The notes beneath the pieces are model-generated. The model had not been told where the DNA came from and searched no databases. It saw only the letters and a list, made by a program, of their open reading frames with translations. From SZUA-229 sp041589175 (GTDB lineage: Bacteria > Pseudomonadota > Gammaproteobacteria > SZUA-229): a DNA stretch of 16,603 bases. The DNA is taken from positions 1 through 16,603 of the forward strand of contig JBFHWF010000054.1 of assembly GCA_041589175.1 (NCBI GenBank), in the 5' to 3' direction. The translations under genes and the position numbers were made by a program. How positions within the stretch are numbered: the first letter of the stretch is position 1; every line of letters begins with the position of its first letter. Shown here in pieces: positions 1 to 7,254 of this stretch.

Positions 1-122
1 AGGTCAATCACTGTTTTTTAATCCTGCGCACGTCATTTGCCACAACACTGTGTCATATCACTCACTTTGTCACCTGCCCCATTAAAAAATTCTCAGGTTT
101 ATTAGTAACTTAACAGTTGGCC

Positions 123-136
123 CACAGTTTGCTGTG
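123..136. promoter_or_regulatory. Short inverted repeat, possible operator
   Basis: CACAG (123-127) and CTGTG (132-136) form a perfect 5-bp inverted repeat around a 4-base centre, about 60 bases before the receptor start codon. The position suits a regulator site near the promoter, but the arms are short and the sequence matches no operator I recognise (not Fur-like, not CueR-like). No convincing -35/-10 pair could be placed nearby. Confidence 0.25.
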
Positions 137-139
137 TGA

Positions 140-183
140 TCTCGATAACGTCATACCATGACACCCACGACAACTTATCGAGA
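140..183 (+). promoter_or_regulatory. Nested stem-loop in the receptor leader
   Basis: TCTCGATAA (140-148) is perfectly complementary to TTATCGAGA (175-183), giving a 9-bp stem. The 26-base loop holds a second inverted repeat, GTCAT-ACC-ATGAC (150-162). The 3' arm ends ten bases before the ATG at 194, and its GAGA (180-183) is the only purine-rich, ribosome-binding-site-like sequence there. If transcribed, the stem would cover the likely ribosome binding site, so translational control is plausible. It could instead be a DNA operator, or chance. No known riboswitch class was recognised. Confidence 0.35.
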
Positions 184-193
184 CTAATAACAT

Positions 194-2233
194 ATGAGAC
201 AGAAGCTTTACCTGGTCTGCCTGCTAGCACTTGCCACTAATACCTCCATAGCAGACAACATTCCAACGATTGTTATCGAATCGAAAACATTGAGTGATGT
301 GAGTGGTGAAGCGGTTAAGTCTGCGGACCTGGCTGATGCTCTGAGCAGAAATCTTTCCAGTGTCTCACTGGTACGTCGCAGCGGTATTGCCAATGATATT
401 ATTTTACGTGGCCAGAAAAAGGATAATATCAACATCCTGATTGATAATGCCAAAGTTTACGGTGCCTGCCCAAACCGAATGGACCCACCCACTTCGCATG
501 TACTTACAAATTCCATCGACAGCATCGAAATTATTGAAGGCCCATATGATGTCAAAAACTTCGGCACACTCAGTGGTGCCGTAGAAATATCAACACTAAA
601 ACCTGCTAGCGGATTTACCGGTGAGATCAATGTTAACGCAGGGCGCTGGGGCTACAAAAAATTATCTAGCAGTATCAGTGGCGGCAACGAAGATGTGCGC
701 TACCTGCTTTCTGTATCCGATGAAAGCAGCGATCAATATAAAGATGGCGACGGTAACGAGTTTTATCAGCAACTTGAAACGCAGGGTGTAGACACACCTT
801 TCCAGTACAAGGATATTTACCGTGACCTTCAGGCTTATCAAAAACAGTCTATTCTAGGAAAACTGTATATCGATACCTTTAAAAACCAGGAACTGAAACT
901 AAGTTATACCGCAAATCGCAGCGATGACATTCTGTACCCATCCAGTAAGATGGATGCACTTTACGATGACTCAAATATTTTCAACATGGAGTATTCATTT
1001 ACACAGCTGGGTACATTATCGAATGAGCTGGTTATTCAGTTTTACCAGTCTGATGTTGATCATCCCATGTCGACATTTTATCGCAACTCATCAGGCCCGA
1101 ATGCAGTTAATGAAAAAATTAGCCGGCTCACCACCGATACCCAGGGCATGAAAATCATCAATCACATGGATCTCTCACACAACAGCCGCCTGATGCTGGG
1201 CATTGATACCAGCATCCGTAACTGGGATGGCGAGTACCGGGGTAAGGGTAGTCAGTCAAACATTACAGGTTTATACAGCATTCCCGATGTAGACACCGAA
1301 AACACGGCGGTATTTGCCGAACTTAGCCATGATCGGGCAGCTATCCATATCAAGGCGGGCTTACGCTATGACGATACAACGATTACGCCACAGGCAAGCA
1401 GTGGCCTGCCGCACAATGATTACAGTAGCCTCAGTGCAAACGTCATGGCCACCTTCCGTGGCGACTCCGGACGCAAGTACTTCATAGGGGCAGGACGGGC
1501 CTATCGCGTCCCCGATGCCCGTGAACTCTATTTTACCGGTGCCATGGTAAACGGCATGATGGTAATGAAACCCCTGATCGGCACGCCTGAACTGGAAGAC
1601 ACCCGTAACACAGAGATTGACATGGGCATCGAAAGCCGTGCAGGTGCCTTCAAATACAAGACTCGCCTGTTCCATAGCTGGCTCCAGAACTATATTTATT
1701 ACCAGCACAAAGAAAATATGATGGGCATGCCTGTCATGGCCAGTAATTTTCAGAATATCGATGCTCGCCTGTATGGCCTGGAAATTGATGGTCAGTGGTT
1801 ATTTAATGACACCATCACATTCGACCTTGGCCTTTCATACCTGCGTGGCAAAAAGGACGACGCACTCCCTGGTCAAACCGACACAGACCTGGCCGAAATC
1901 CCACCCCTCAAAGCCAATGCAGGCATTAACTATGAATATAGTTATGGCAATAGCGCAAGCCTTGAAGTTGTCGCTGCAGACGCCTGGGATAACTTCGATG
2001 CCGACAATGGTGAACAGGCGATTGCTGGCTACGGCGTGGTCAATATGAAAATTATTCATAATATTTCAACGAATTTTGAACTTACCGTGGGTATCGACAA
2101 TCTATTTGATCGCAGCTATGCCGTTACCAATACCTACAAGGATCTGACACTGCTGGCGGACGGCACAGGTGATGTCATGCTATTGAATGAGCCAGGGCGC
2201 TACTACTATGTGAATGGCAGTTATCGCTTCTAG
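194..2233 (+). CDS. TonB-dependent copper receptor, OprC/NosA-like
   Basis: This is an outer-membrane TonB-gated transporter of 679 residues. Residues 1-20 look like a signal peptide ending in SIA, followed by a possible TonB box (TIVIES, about 25-30). The plug domain covers about 40-140 and the 22-strand-type beta-barrel the rest, ending in the aromatic-X-Phe pattern (YRF) expected for outer-membrane insertion. ACPNRMDPPT in the plug contains C92-x3-M96, and H290-P-M292 lies in the barrel. OprC of Pseudomonas is known to bind copper through a CxxxM plus HxM site, and NosA is a relative, so copper uptake is the best assignment. Methionine-rich stretches at 451-458 and 509-515 fit a metal-conducting route. 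The ATG at 194 gives the signal peptide at the N-terminus. It appears to be a single-gene unit closed by the terminator at 2272-2306. The substrate is inferred from motifs; the receptor class is secure. Confidence 0.88.
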   Translation: MRQKLYLVCLLALATNTSIADNIPTIVIESKTLSDVSGEAVKSADLADALSRNLSSVSLVRRSGIANDIILRGQKKDNINILIDNAKVYGACPNRMDPPTSHVLTNSIDSIEIIEGPYDVKNFGTLSGAVEISTLKPASGFTGEINVNAGRWGYKKLSSSISGGNEDVRYLLSVSDESSDQYKDGDGNEFYQQLETQGVDTPFQYKDIYRDLQAYQKQSILGKLYIDTFKNQELKLSYTANRSDDILYPSSKMDALYDDSNIFNMEYSFTQLGTLSNELVIQFYQSDVDHPMSTFYRNSSGPNAVNEKISRLTTDTQGMKIINHMDLSHNSRLMLGIDTSIRNWDGEYRGKGSQSNITGLYSIPDVDTENTAVFAELSHDRAAIHIKAGLRYDDTTITPQASSGLPHNDYSSLSANVMATFRGDSGRKYFIGAGRAYRVPDARELYFTGAMVNGMMVMKPLIGTPELEDTRNTEIDMGIESRAGAFKYKTRLFHSWLQNYIYYQHKENMMGMPVMASNFQNIDARLYGLEIDGQWLFNDTITFDLGLSYLRGKKDDALPGQTDTDLAEIPPLKANAGINYEYSYGNSASLEVVAADAWDNFDADNGEQAIAGYGVVNMKIIHNISTNFELTVGIDNLFDRSYAVTNTYKDLTLLADGTGDVMLLNEPGRYYYVNGSYRF

Positions 2234-2271
2234 TTTTTCATCCAGGACAGTTATTGTGTGGTCACAATCAT

Positions 2272-2306
2272 AAGGGGCGCAAAAGCGCCCCTTTATTCTT
2301 TTTTGC
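2272..2306 (+). terminator. Rho-independent terminator of the receptor gene, shared with glmS end
   Basis: AAGGGGCGC (2272-2280), an AAAA loop and GCGCCCCTT (2285-2293) form a strong 9-bp stem, followed on the plus strand by a T-rich tail (2294-2304). It lies 38 bases after the receptor stop. glmS converges from the other side and ends at 2309, so its transcript also reads this hairpin, though without a good T-run on that strand. Confidence 0.85.
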
Positions 2307-2308
2307 GT

Positions 2309-4138
2309 TTATTCTACTGTGACTGATTTTGCTAGATTTCGCGGCTGATCCACATCCGTACCTTTACGCACAGCGACATAGTATGAGAATAACTGCAATG
2401 GCACCGCATAAAGCACCGGTGCAACTTCAGCAGGTATTTCCGGAACCGTCATCACGTGGCACTTGCTACCCAGGTCACTCATATCGAGTCGTTCATCTGC
2501 AAATAGATAAACCTCACCGCTTCGTGCCAGCACTTCCTGCAGGTTGGATTTTAGTTTGTCTTCCATGCCATCCTTCGGTGCCACCGCAATGATTGGCATT
2601 TCCGGATCGACCAGCGCCAGCGGCCCATGCTTTAGTTCACCTGCAGCATAGGCTTCGGCATGAATATAGGAAATCTCCTTTAACTTCAATGCGCCTTCCA
2701 TAGCGATGGGGTATTGCAAGCCCCTACCCAGAAAAATTGTATTCGTAATATCCTTAAATGCATCAGACCAGCGTTCGATCTGATTACTTTCAAGTATTTT
2801 TTCTATCTGCAGAGGAACATGCTGCAATGCTTCCAGCAGGCGCGTTTCTGCTTCTTCATTAAGTCCATGGCGTCTTCCGATTGCCAGCACCAGAAGCATA
2901 AGACCCACTAACTGCGTCGTAAAAGCCTTCGTTGATGCCACCCCAATTTCAGGCCCTGCACGTGTCATTAACACCAGTTTAGATTCACGAACCAGGGAGC
3001 TTTCCGGTACATTACAGATAGCCAGACTATGTTTTACTTTAGTTTTTAAACTTCTAAGTGCTGCCAATGTATCAGCCGTTTCACCGGACTGTGAAATTGT
3101 GACGATCAGGGTATCGTCTGTCACAACGGGTGATCGATAGCGGAACTCGGAAGCCACTTCAACATTACATGGTACCCCTGCCAGTGATTCAAACCAGTAG
3201 CGAGCGACCATGCCAGCATGATATGAAGTTCCACAGGCGATGATCTGGACACGTTTAACTTCATCGAAGATGCTAGAAGCTTCTGCGCCAAATGCAGAAT
3301 CAAGCACCTTACCATCGTAAATTCGCCCTTCCAGTGTTTCCGCTAGCACCAGTGGCTGCTCGTGGATTTCCTTCATCATATAATGACGGAATTCACCACG
3401 ACTCACCGCATCAACACTCAACTCTGATGTGCTTATTTCTCTTTCAACAACCTGATTATTCTTGTCATAAATAACCAGGCTATCCTTGGTGATATCGGCA
3501 ATATCACCTTCTTCCAGAAAAATAAATCGCTGGGTTACAGGTAACAGGGCTGCCACGTCGGAGGCGATAAAATACTCGCCAAAGCCCACACCAATAACCA
3601 GAGGACTCCCACTTCGTGTGGTGATAAGCCTGCCCGGCTCATCATTAGCGACTACACCCAGTGCATACGCACCTTCAAAATCATCTGTCGCTTTTATAAC
3701 GGATTGCAACAGGTCATTGCCTGCCTTTTTATAAAGTTCGATCTGGTGTACAACAACCTCGGTGTCGGTTTCAGAGGTAAAGACATAACCTTTCGCTTTT
3801 TGCTGCTCCCTCAGTGTTGCATGATTTTCAATGATGCCATTATGAACAATGGCAACGGCATTATTACAGATGTGGGGATGGGCATTAGGTTCACTGGGCT
3901 CACCATGGGTTGCCCAGCGTGTATGCGCAATACCGATAAAACCCTTGAGCGGTGTTTGCTCAAGAGAATTCGATAGCTTTTCTACCTTACCGACACGGCG
4001 CACACGCTCGATACACTGGCTATCATTAATAACCGCAATGCCAGCTGAGTCATACCCGCGATACTCGAGTCGCCGCAAACCTTCCAGCAGGATCGGCGTT
4101 ACATTCCTTTCTGCGACAGCACCTACAATTCCACACAT
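2309..4138 (-). CDS. glmS: Glutamine-fructose-6-phosphate aminotransferase (isomerizing)
   Basis: This enzyme makes glucosamine-6-phosphate from fructose-6-phosphate and glutamine, the first step to UDP-GlcNAc for peptidoglycan and LPS; it is cytosolic. At 609 residues it equals the E. coli length. The N-terminal class II glutaminase domain starts MCGIVG, with Cys2 becoming the terminal nucleophile after Met removal, and carries RGYDSAG, HTRWATHG (72-79), the N100-G101 oxyanion pair and D125. Two SIS sugar-phosphate domains follow, with CGTSYHAG, SQSGETADT, STKAFTTQ and ELKHGP, and the conserved C-terminal tail ends KSVTVE. The ATG at 4138 is fixed by the need for Cys2. A candidate promoter lies just upstream, behind the terminator of the preceding gene, giving a leader of only about 27 nt, so there is no room for a glmS ribozyme. 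glmU is not adjacent in this window. Confidence 0.98.
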   Translation of the reverse strand: MCGIVGAVAERNVTPILLEGLRRLEYRGYDSAGIAVINDSQCIERVRRVGKVEKLSNSLEQTPLKGFIGIAHTRWATHGEPSEPNAHPHICNNAVAIVHNGIIENHATLREQQKAKGYVFTSETDTEVVVHQIELYKKAGNDLLQSVIKATDDFEGAYALGVVANDEPGRLITTRSGSPLVIGVGFGEYFIASDVAALLPVTQRFIFLEEGDIADITKDSLVIYDKNNQVVEREISTSELSVDAVSRGEFRHYMMKEIHEQPLVLAETLEGRIYDGKVLDSAFGAEASSIFDEVKRVQIIACGTSYHAGMVARYWFESLAGVPCNVEVASEFRYRSPVVTDDTLIVTISQSGETADTLAALRSLKTKVKHSLAICNVPESSLVRESKLVLMTRAGPEIGVASTKAFTTQLVGLMLLVLAIGRRHGLNEEAETRLLEALQHVPLQIEKILESNQIERWSDAFKDITNTIFLGRGLQYPIAMEGALKLKEISYIHAEAYAAGELKHGPLALVDPEMPIIAVAPKDGMEDKLKSNLQEVLARSGEVYLFADERLDMSDLGSKCHVMTVPEIPAEVAPVLYAVPLQLFSYYVAVRKGTDVDQPRNLAKSVTVE

Positions 4139-4171
4139 AAAAACAAGCCCTATTTCGAGTATTTCTAGCTC

Positions 4172-4199
4172 ATTCTAACTGGAATCTGATTTTGTGCAA
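4172..4199 (-). promoter_or_regulatory. Candidate sigma-70 promoter for glmS
   Basis: On the minus strand TTGCAC (4194-4199) and TAGAAT (4172-4177) are separated by 16 bases, a close fit to the housekeeping consensus. Transcription would start near 4165, about 27 nt before the glmS ATG. The site lies immediately after the terminator of the upstream gene, which supports glmS as its own transcription unit. Confidence 0.5.
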
Positions 4200-4202
4200 T
4201 CA

Positions 4203-4238
4203 CACAAACAAACGGCAACCGCTTAAATGCGGTTGCCG
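4203..4238 (-). terminator. Rho-independent terminator of the DsrC/TusE-like gene
   Basis: CGGCAACCGC (4213-4222) and GCGGTTGCCG (4229-4238) form a perfect 10-bp stem with a 6-base loop. On the minus strand it is followed by a T-rich tail (TTTGTTTGTG, down to 4203). It sits 15 bases beyond the stop codon of the DsrC/TusE-like gene. Confidence 0.8.
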
Positions 4239-4253
4239 TATATTATGTCTCAC

Positions 4254-4991
4254 TCAGGGATCAATACAGCCTTGAGGTGATGGCAGCCCGGCAATACGTG
4301 ACCCCTGACGCGCGGGCCCCTGTGGGAATAGCCGATACATATCATCCCTATTAACGGCCTGTTGCCCCAGCTCTTCACGCATGTGCTTGAGCAGAATTTT
4401 GACCATGGGTGTCACGCCGTACTTGAAATAAAAACTGCGCAGGAAGTTGAGAACCTCCCAGTGTTTATCGGTTAATTCGATACCCTCTTTTCTGGCCAGT
4501 GCCACAGCCATTTCTTCATTCCAGTCTGCCAGATCGACAAGATTACCCGATGGATGCATCTTGATCTGCCTGCCATCAAACTCAAAAACTGGATGCGCTT
4601 TTTTTGCATCTGTGCCCGGCTTAACCGCACGCATATGCGTGGTCTGCTCAAGCTCAGCGTCTAGATAGGCCAACGGAACCCCGGCGATTCGAGTCCCCTG
4701 ATATTGCACGCCCATGGGAAATAAGCGACTTAATGTCTGATCTGATGCATGCTCTGCACCATATTTGCGGGATAACTCCCGACGTAACAGCTTTAAAATC
4801 GGAGACGTATTATATTCCTGATAATACTCCCGCATGGTATTAATTACATTCCAGTGTTCTGGTGTCAGGCTCATGCCATCCTGTTCGGCAATTGCCTGTG
4901 CCAACTCAGGCGTCCACTGGCTAATATCGGCAAGACGTCCATCCGCCCGAAACTCCACTTCATGTCCTTGAATCATCATACTGCTTTGCAT
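4254..4991 (-). CDS. Tandem two-domain DsrC/TusE-family protein
   Basis: Two complete DsrC/TusE-type domains sit in one 245-residue chain, about 6-112 and 135-245, where the family usually has a single domain of about 105-115. Each has the signature order: a DGxLxDxxxW segment, a LT-x-HW-x-V motif, an FLR/MREYY-type helix, RLFP and RIAG-x-P. Canonical DsrC carries two C-terminal cysteines 11 residues apart; TusE keeps only the last. Here domain 2 keeps the last (Cys242, in QGCIDP) and has Ser231 at the other position, so it is TusE-like; domain 1 has Thr100 and Asp111 and so neither. A sulfur-relay or sulfur-linked regulatory role is inferred from family only. The frame is open further upstream to a GTG at 5198 and ATG at 5180, but that extension has rare codons, no family similarity, and starts almost on the ssb terminator. 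I chose ATG 4991 (GGGTGG six bases before it); 4979 or 4976 also fit. No dsr or tus partners are nearby. Confidence 0.85.
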   Translation of the reverse strand: MQSSMMIQGHEVEFRADGRLADISQWTPELAQAIAEQDGMSLTPEHWNVINTMREYYQEYNTSPILKLLRRELSRKYGAEHASDQTLSRLFPMGVQYQGTRIAGVPLAYLDAELEQTTHMRAVKPGTDAKKAHPVFEFDGRQIKMHPSGNLVDLADWNEEMAVALARKEGIELTDKHWEVLNFLRSFYFKYGVTPMVKILLKHMREELGQQAVNRDDMYRLFPQGPARQGSRIAGLPSPQGCIDP

Positions 4992-5221
4992 AATGCACCA
5001 CCCGTCTTCAGTGAAATCTAGAGAAACGCTGCCTGACATGAAGCTTGAATACAAGGCAACCCAACCACCCCTGTACCCGTCATCTACTATGGCTTGCGAA
5101 TCCTTCACCAGAACGTACGTGGTATTAAAGTTTCTAGTCCAGTATGTTGCGCATCGCCAGTCAAATAGTATCAACGGCATTATTTCACGCCTGAACACCC
5201 CCCTTCGATATACCCGCCAAC
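4992..5221 (-). other. Long leader or unassigned N-terminal extension before the DsrC/TusE-like gene
   Basis: This stretch lies between the ssb terminator and the chosen start of the tandem DsrC-like gene. It remains open in frame with that gene, so it could encode up to 69 extra residues. Its codons (several ATA, CTA, CGA, AGA, AGG, GGG) differ from those of the following domain, and the translated residues resemble nothing I recognise. It more likely holds the promoter and a leader. TTGACT and TTGATA hexamers occur near its upstream end on the minus strand, but neither is correctly spaced from a good -10. Confidence 0.4.
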
Positions 5222-5247
5222 AAAAAAGCCCCGATATACGGGGCTTT
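5222..5247 (-). terminator. Rho-independent terminator of the MFS-ssb unit
   Basis: GCCCCG (5228-5233), an ATATA loop and CGGGGC (5239-5244), extended by AAA/TTT, form a 9-bp stem. On the minus strand a run of six T (5227-5222) follows. It starts about 30 bases after the ssb stop and separates ssb from the DsrC/TusE-like gene. Confidence 0.88.
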
Positions 5248-5277
5248 AAGTATTTACATTACCATCTAAGGTAAACC

Positions 5278-5718
5278 TCAGAATGGGATATCATCATCAA
5301 AGCTATTATCCACCGGTGCTGGCTGATTAGCAGGCTGTGGCTGAGATGAGGACTGCTGTGGTGCAAAATCACCACCGCCAGGGCGGCCACCCAGCATCTG
5401 CATCTCATTAGCGATGACCTTGGTGGTATAGCGGTCGTTACCCTGCTTGTCCTGCCATTTCTCAGTACGCAGACTACCTTCAATATATACCTGCGAACCT
5501 TTCTTAAGGTACTCGCCAGCAATCTCGGCCAGACGCCCGAAGAACGTGATGTTATGCCACTCGGTACGCTCCTGTTTTTCACCTGTCTGCTTATCTTTCC
5601 AGCTTTCATTGGTTGCCACGCTGATTGAGGTGACAGCTCCGCCAGAAGGCATATAACGGGTCTCAGGATCTTTTCCGCAGGTACCCACCAGAATTACTTT
5701 ATTTACGCCTCGCGCCAT
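5278..5718 (-). CDS. ssb: Single-stranded DNA-binding protein
   Basis: SSB coats single-stranded DNA in replication, recombination and repair and recruits partner proteins through its C-terminal tip. The 146-residue product has an OB-fold domain at about 1-110, with conserved stretches such as DPETRYMPSG, SVATNESW, TEWHN and YIEGSLRT. A short Gly/Gln/Pro-rich linker (about 111-137) follows, then the acidic tip DDDIPF. It is shorter than the E. coli protein (178) because of the linker. Residues 13-14 are Thr-Cys where the family often has Asn-Leu, a minor variation. The start is only 9 nt after the MFS stop codon, with a TAGGG ribosome binding site overlapping that stop, so the two genes are probably co-transcribed and perhaps translationally coupled. 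Confidence 0.97.
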   Translation of the reverse strand: MARGVNKVILVGTCGKDPETRYMPSGGAVTSISVATNESWKDKQTGEKQERTEWHNITFFGRLAEIAGEYLKKGSQVYIEGSLRTEKWQDKQGNDRYTTKVIANEMQMLGGRPGGGDFAPQQSSSQPQPANQPAPVDNSFDDDIPF

Positions 5719-5727
5719 TTGTTTACC

Positions 5728-7125
5728 CTATTGTGTTTCGTTAATTGAATATTTGAATAATGCGTCTTTATCCAGTGCATGCAGTTCAACCTTGAGATAG
5801 GCGATGCCTTCATCGGGCATCACGACTGCTTCTGCCACCCCCTGCACTGAAACCAGCCTGGAGACCATCTGGTTGACCTGGGAAGGCTCTATCTTACCAA
5901 TTTTTAACAGGTAGGTGCTGACATATCTTGGATTCTTCATGGTATAGGCTAACAGCAACCACACCAATAAGGCAAAGCTACACATCAGGTAAACCCCCTG
6001 GCCTCCCCAGGCCTGATAGCTCAGCCCCCCCAGCCAGCCACCGATAAAGGCGCCCACGAACTGACTGGAAGAATACACCCCCATCGCGGTGCCCTTACGG
6101 TCGGCCGGTGACATCTTCGCCACCAGTGAAGGCAGGCTGGCTTCCAGCAGGTTAAAGGCGGTAAAAAACACCACCATGGTAAATGCCAGGTGCCATACAG
6201 AAGCCCCGCCAAAGACCAGGTTCAACTCAGCCACCGCCAGTACCCCAATAGCGCCGACGAATACCTGCTTCATGCGACGCTTTGTTTCTGCCACGATAAT
6301 AAACGGCACCATCAGGGCCACGCTAAGCAGAAATACCGGCAGGTAGAGCTTCCAGTGATCGGCTGCAGCCAGGCCGGCCTGGTCCTGCAGCATGAGAGGG
6401 AAGGCCACGTAGGTTGCCATCAACACCATATGCAACACGAGAATGCCGAAATCGAGGCGTAGCAGCTGGGTATCCACCAATACGGTCTTGAACTGTGTCG
6501 TCTCGACCTGGGCATCGCGGTGGAAAATACTCTCTTTCGGGCTGGGCACCCAGATAAACAGAATAAGCAACGCCATGAGCGCCAGCACGGCGGTAATCAC
6601 GAATATCCCGGACAGCCCCACCAGCTGATTCAGCACAGGCCCGAGCACCATGGAAACCGCAAAGGCAAAACCGATACTCACACCGATAAAGCCCATCATC
6701 TTGAGACGGTGCTCTTCCCGCGACAGATCGGCAGCCAGCGCCATGAGCACGGCGGCAATGGCACCACTTCCCTGCAGTGCGCGGCCCAGGATAACGCCGT
6801 AAATGGTATCCGCAAAGGCCGCAACCAGGCTGCCAACGGCAAAGATCAGCAGGCCAATAGTGATCATGGGCTTGCGCCCGAAGCGATCGGAGAGCATGCC
6901 ATACGGAATTTGCAGCAGGCCCTGGGTCAGGCCGTAGATACCCAGCGCAAGACCGGCCAGGGCGGGGGTAGCACCCTCGAACTGATCGGCATACAGGACA
7001 AACACCGGCAGGATCATAAACAGGCCAATCATGCGTACGCCATAGATCGCCGCCAGCGACATACCCGCTCGCTTCTCGAAGGGGCTCCAGCCGGTCTGTA
7101 GGCCTGCCTGTTTAGATTCGCTCAT
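5728..7125 (-). CDS. MFS transporter, YajR-like, with C-terminal cytoplasmic domain
   Basis: This inner-membrane major facilitator of 465 residues is predicted to have 12 membrane segments over about 25-395. Motif A of the drug:proton antiporter type is clear at 76-86 (GMLSDRFGRKP, with D80, R81, R84, K85). The N-terminal GVRMIGLFMILPVF segment is typical of the YajR branch. After the last helix, residues about 400-465 form a soluble tail containing VSRLVSVQGVAEAVV, which resembles the small ferredoxin-like YAM domain known from YajR. The natural substrate of this group is not established; proton-coupled efflux is the likely mode. The gene is divergent from uvrA and directly upstream of ssb, so its promoter probably drives ssb as well. 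No good ribosome binding site lies close to the ATG at 7125. Confidence 0.9.
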   Translation of the reverse strand: MSESKQAGLQTGWSPFEKRAGMSLAAIYGVRMIGLFMILPVFVLYADQFEGATPALAGLALGIYGLTQGLLQIPYGMLSDRFGRKPMITIGLLIFAVGSLVAAFADTIYGVILGRALQGSGAIAAVLMALAADLSREEHRLKMMGFIGVSIGFAFAVSMVLGPVLNQLVGLSGIFVITAVLALMALLILFIWVPSPKESIFHRDAQVETTQFKTVLVDTQLLRLDFGILVLHMVLMATYVAFPLMLQDQAGLAAADHWKLYLPVFLLSVALMVPFIIVAETKRRMKQVFVGAIGVLAVAELNLVFGGASVWHLAFTMVVFFTAFNLLEASLPSLVAKMSPADRKGTAMGVYSSSQFVGAFIGGWLGGLSYQAWGGQGVYLMCSFALLVWLLLAYTMKNPRYVSTYLLKIGKIEPSQVNQMVSRLVSVQGVAEAVVMPDEGIAYLKVELHALDKDALFKYSINETQ

Positions 7126-7167
7126 GTTCGCTGCGCTACTCCAGGTTCAACATCTGCAAAATCCCGT

Positions 7168-7197
7168 ATCATACCTTAAAGCAGGGGTTCACTTCAC
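7168..7197 (-). promoter_or_regulatory. Candidate promoter for the MFS-ssb unit
   Basis: On the minus strand TATGAT (7168-7173) is a near-consensus -10 element. GTGAAG (7192-7197), 18 bases upstream, is a poor -35. It lies about 43 bases before the MFS start codon. No other promoter was found ahead of ssb. Confidence 0.35.
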
Positions 7198-7231
7198 CAC
7201 ATGCGCAACACGCTTTTTAGTCAGATTGTTA

Positions 7232-7254
7232 TGGTATGCTAGGCGGTTTAAACC
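7232..7254 (+). promoter_or_regulatory. Candidate extended -10 promoter and palindrome before uvrA
   Basis: TGG-TATGCT (7232-7240) fits an extended -10 element, which can work without a good -35; only T-rich sequence stands at the -35 position. Transcription would start near 7247, about 32 nt before the uvrA start. The perfect 10-bp palindrome GGTTTAAACC (7245-7254) falls on that predicted start. No CTGT-N8-ACAG LexA box is present in the 153-bp divergent region. Confidence 0.35.

Noticed and set aside
1..193. Fur box upstream of the TonB receptor
   Set aside because: No stretch approaches the 19-bp GATAATGATAATCATTATC pattern, and the receptor motifs point to copper rather than iron.
1361..1708. 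A 115-codon minus-strand frame inside the receptor gene
   Set aside because: Antisense to a continuous TonB receptor barrel with no signal of its own; a shadow frame.
3849..4178. A 109-codon plus-strand frame opposite the N-terminal part of glmS
   Set aside because: Fully antisense to the conserved glutaminase domain; serine/arginine-rich with no recognisable motif, so a shadow frame.
4139..4212. glmS ribozyme or other riboswitch ahead of glmS
   Set aside because: The predicted leader is only about 27 nt and the whole gap is taken up by a promoter and a terminator; glmS ribozymes are mainly known from Gram-positive bacteria.
5259..5609. A 116-codon minus-strand frame overlapping ssb
   Set aside because: Same strand but different frame from a perfectly conserved ssb; Arg/Ser-rich and running across the ssb stop, so not credible.
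6520..7101. A 193-codon plus-strand frame opposite the MFS gene
   Set aside because: It is antisense to a clear transporter and its Gln/His/Asn-rich composition is what the reverse of hydrophobic membrane codons gives; no ribosome binding site or family resemblance.
7130..7143. CTG-N8-CAG as a LexA-like site near the MFS start
   Set aside because: A LexA box needs CTGT-N8-ACAG, that is ten bases between CTG and CAG; the spacing and flanking bases here are wrong.
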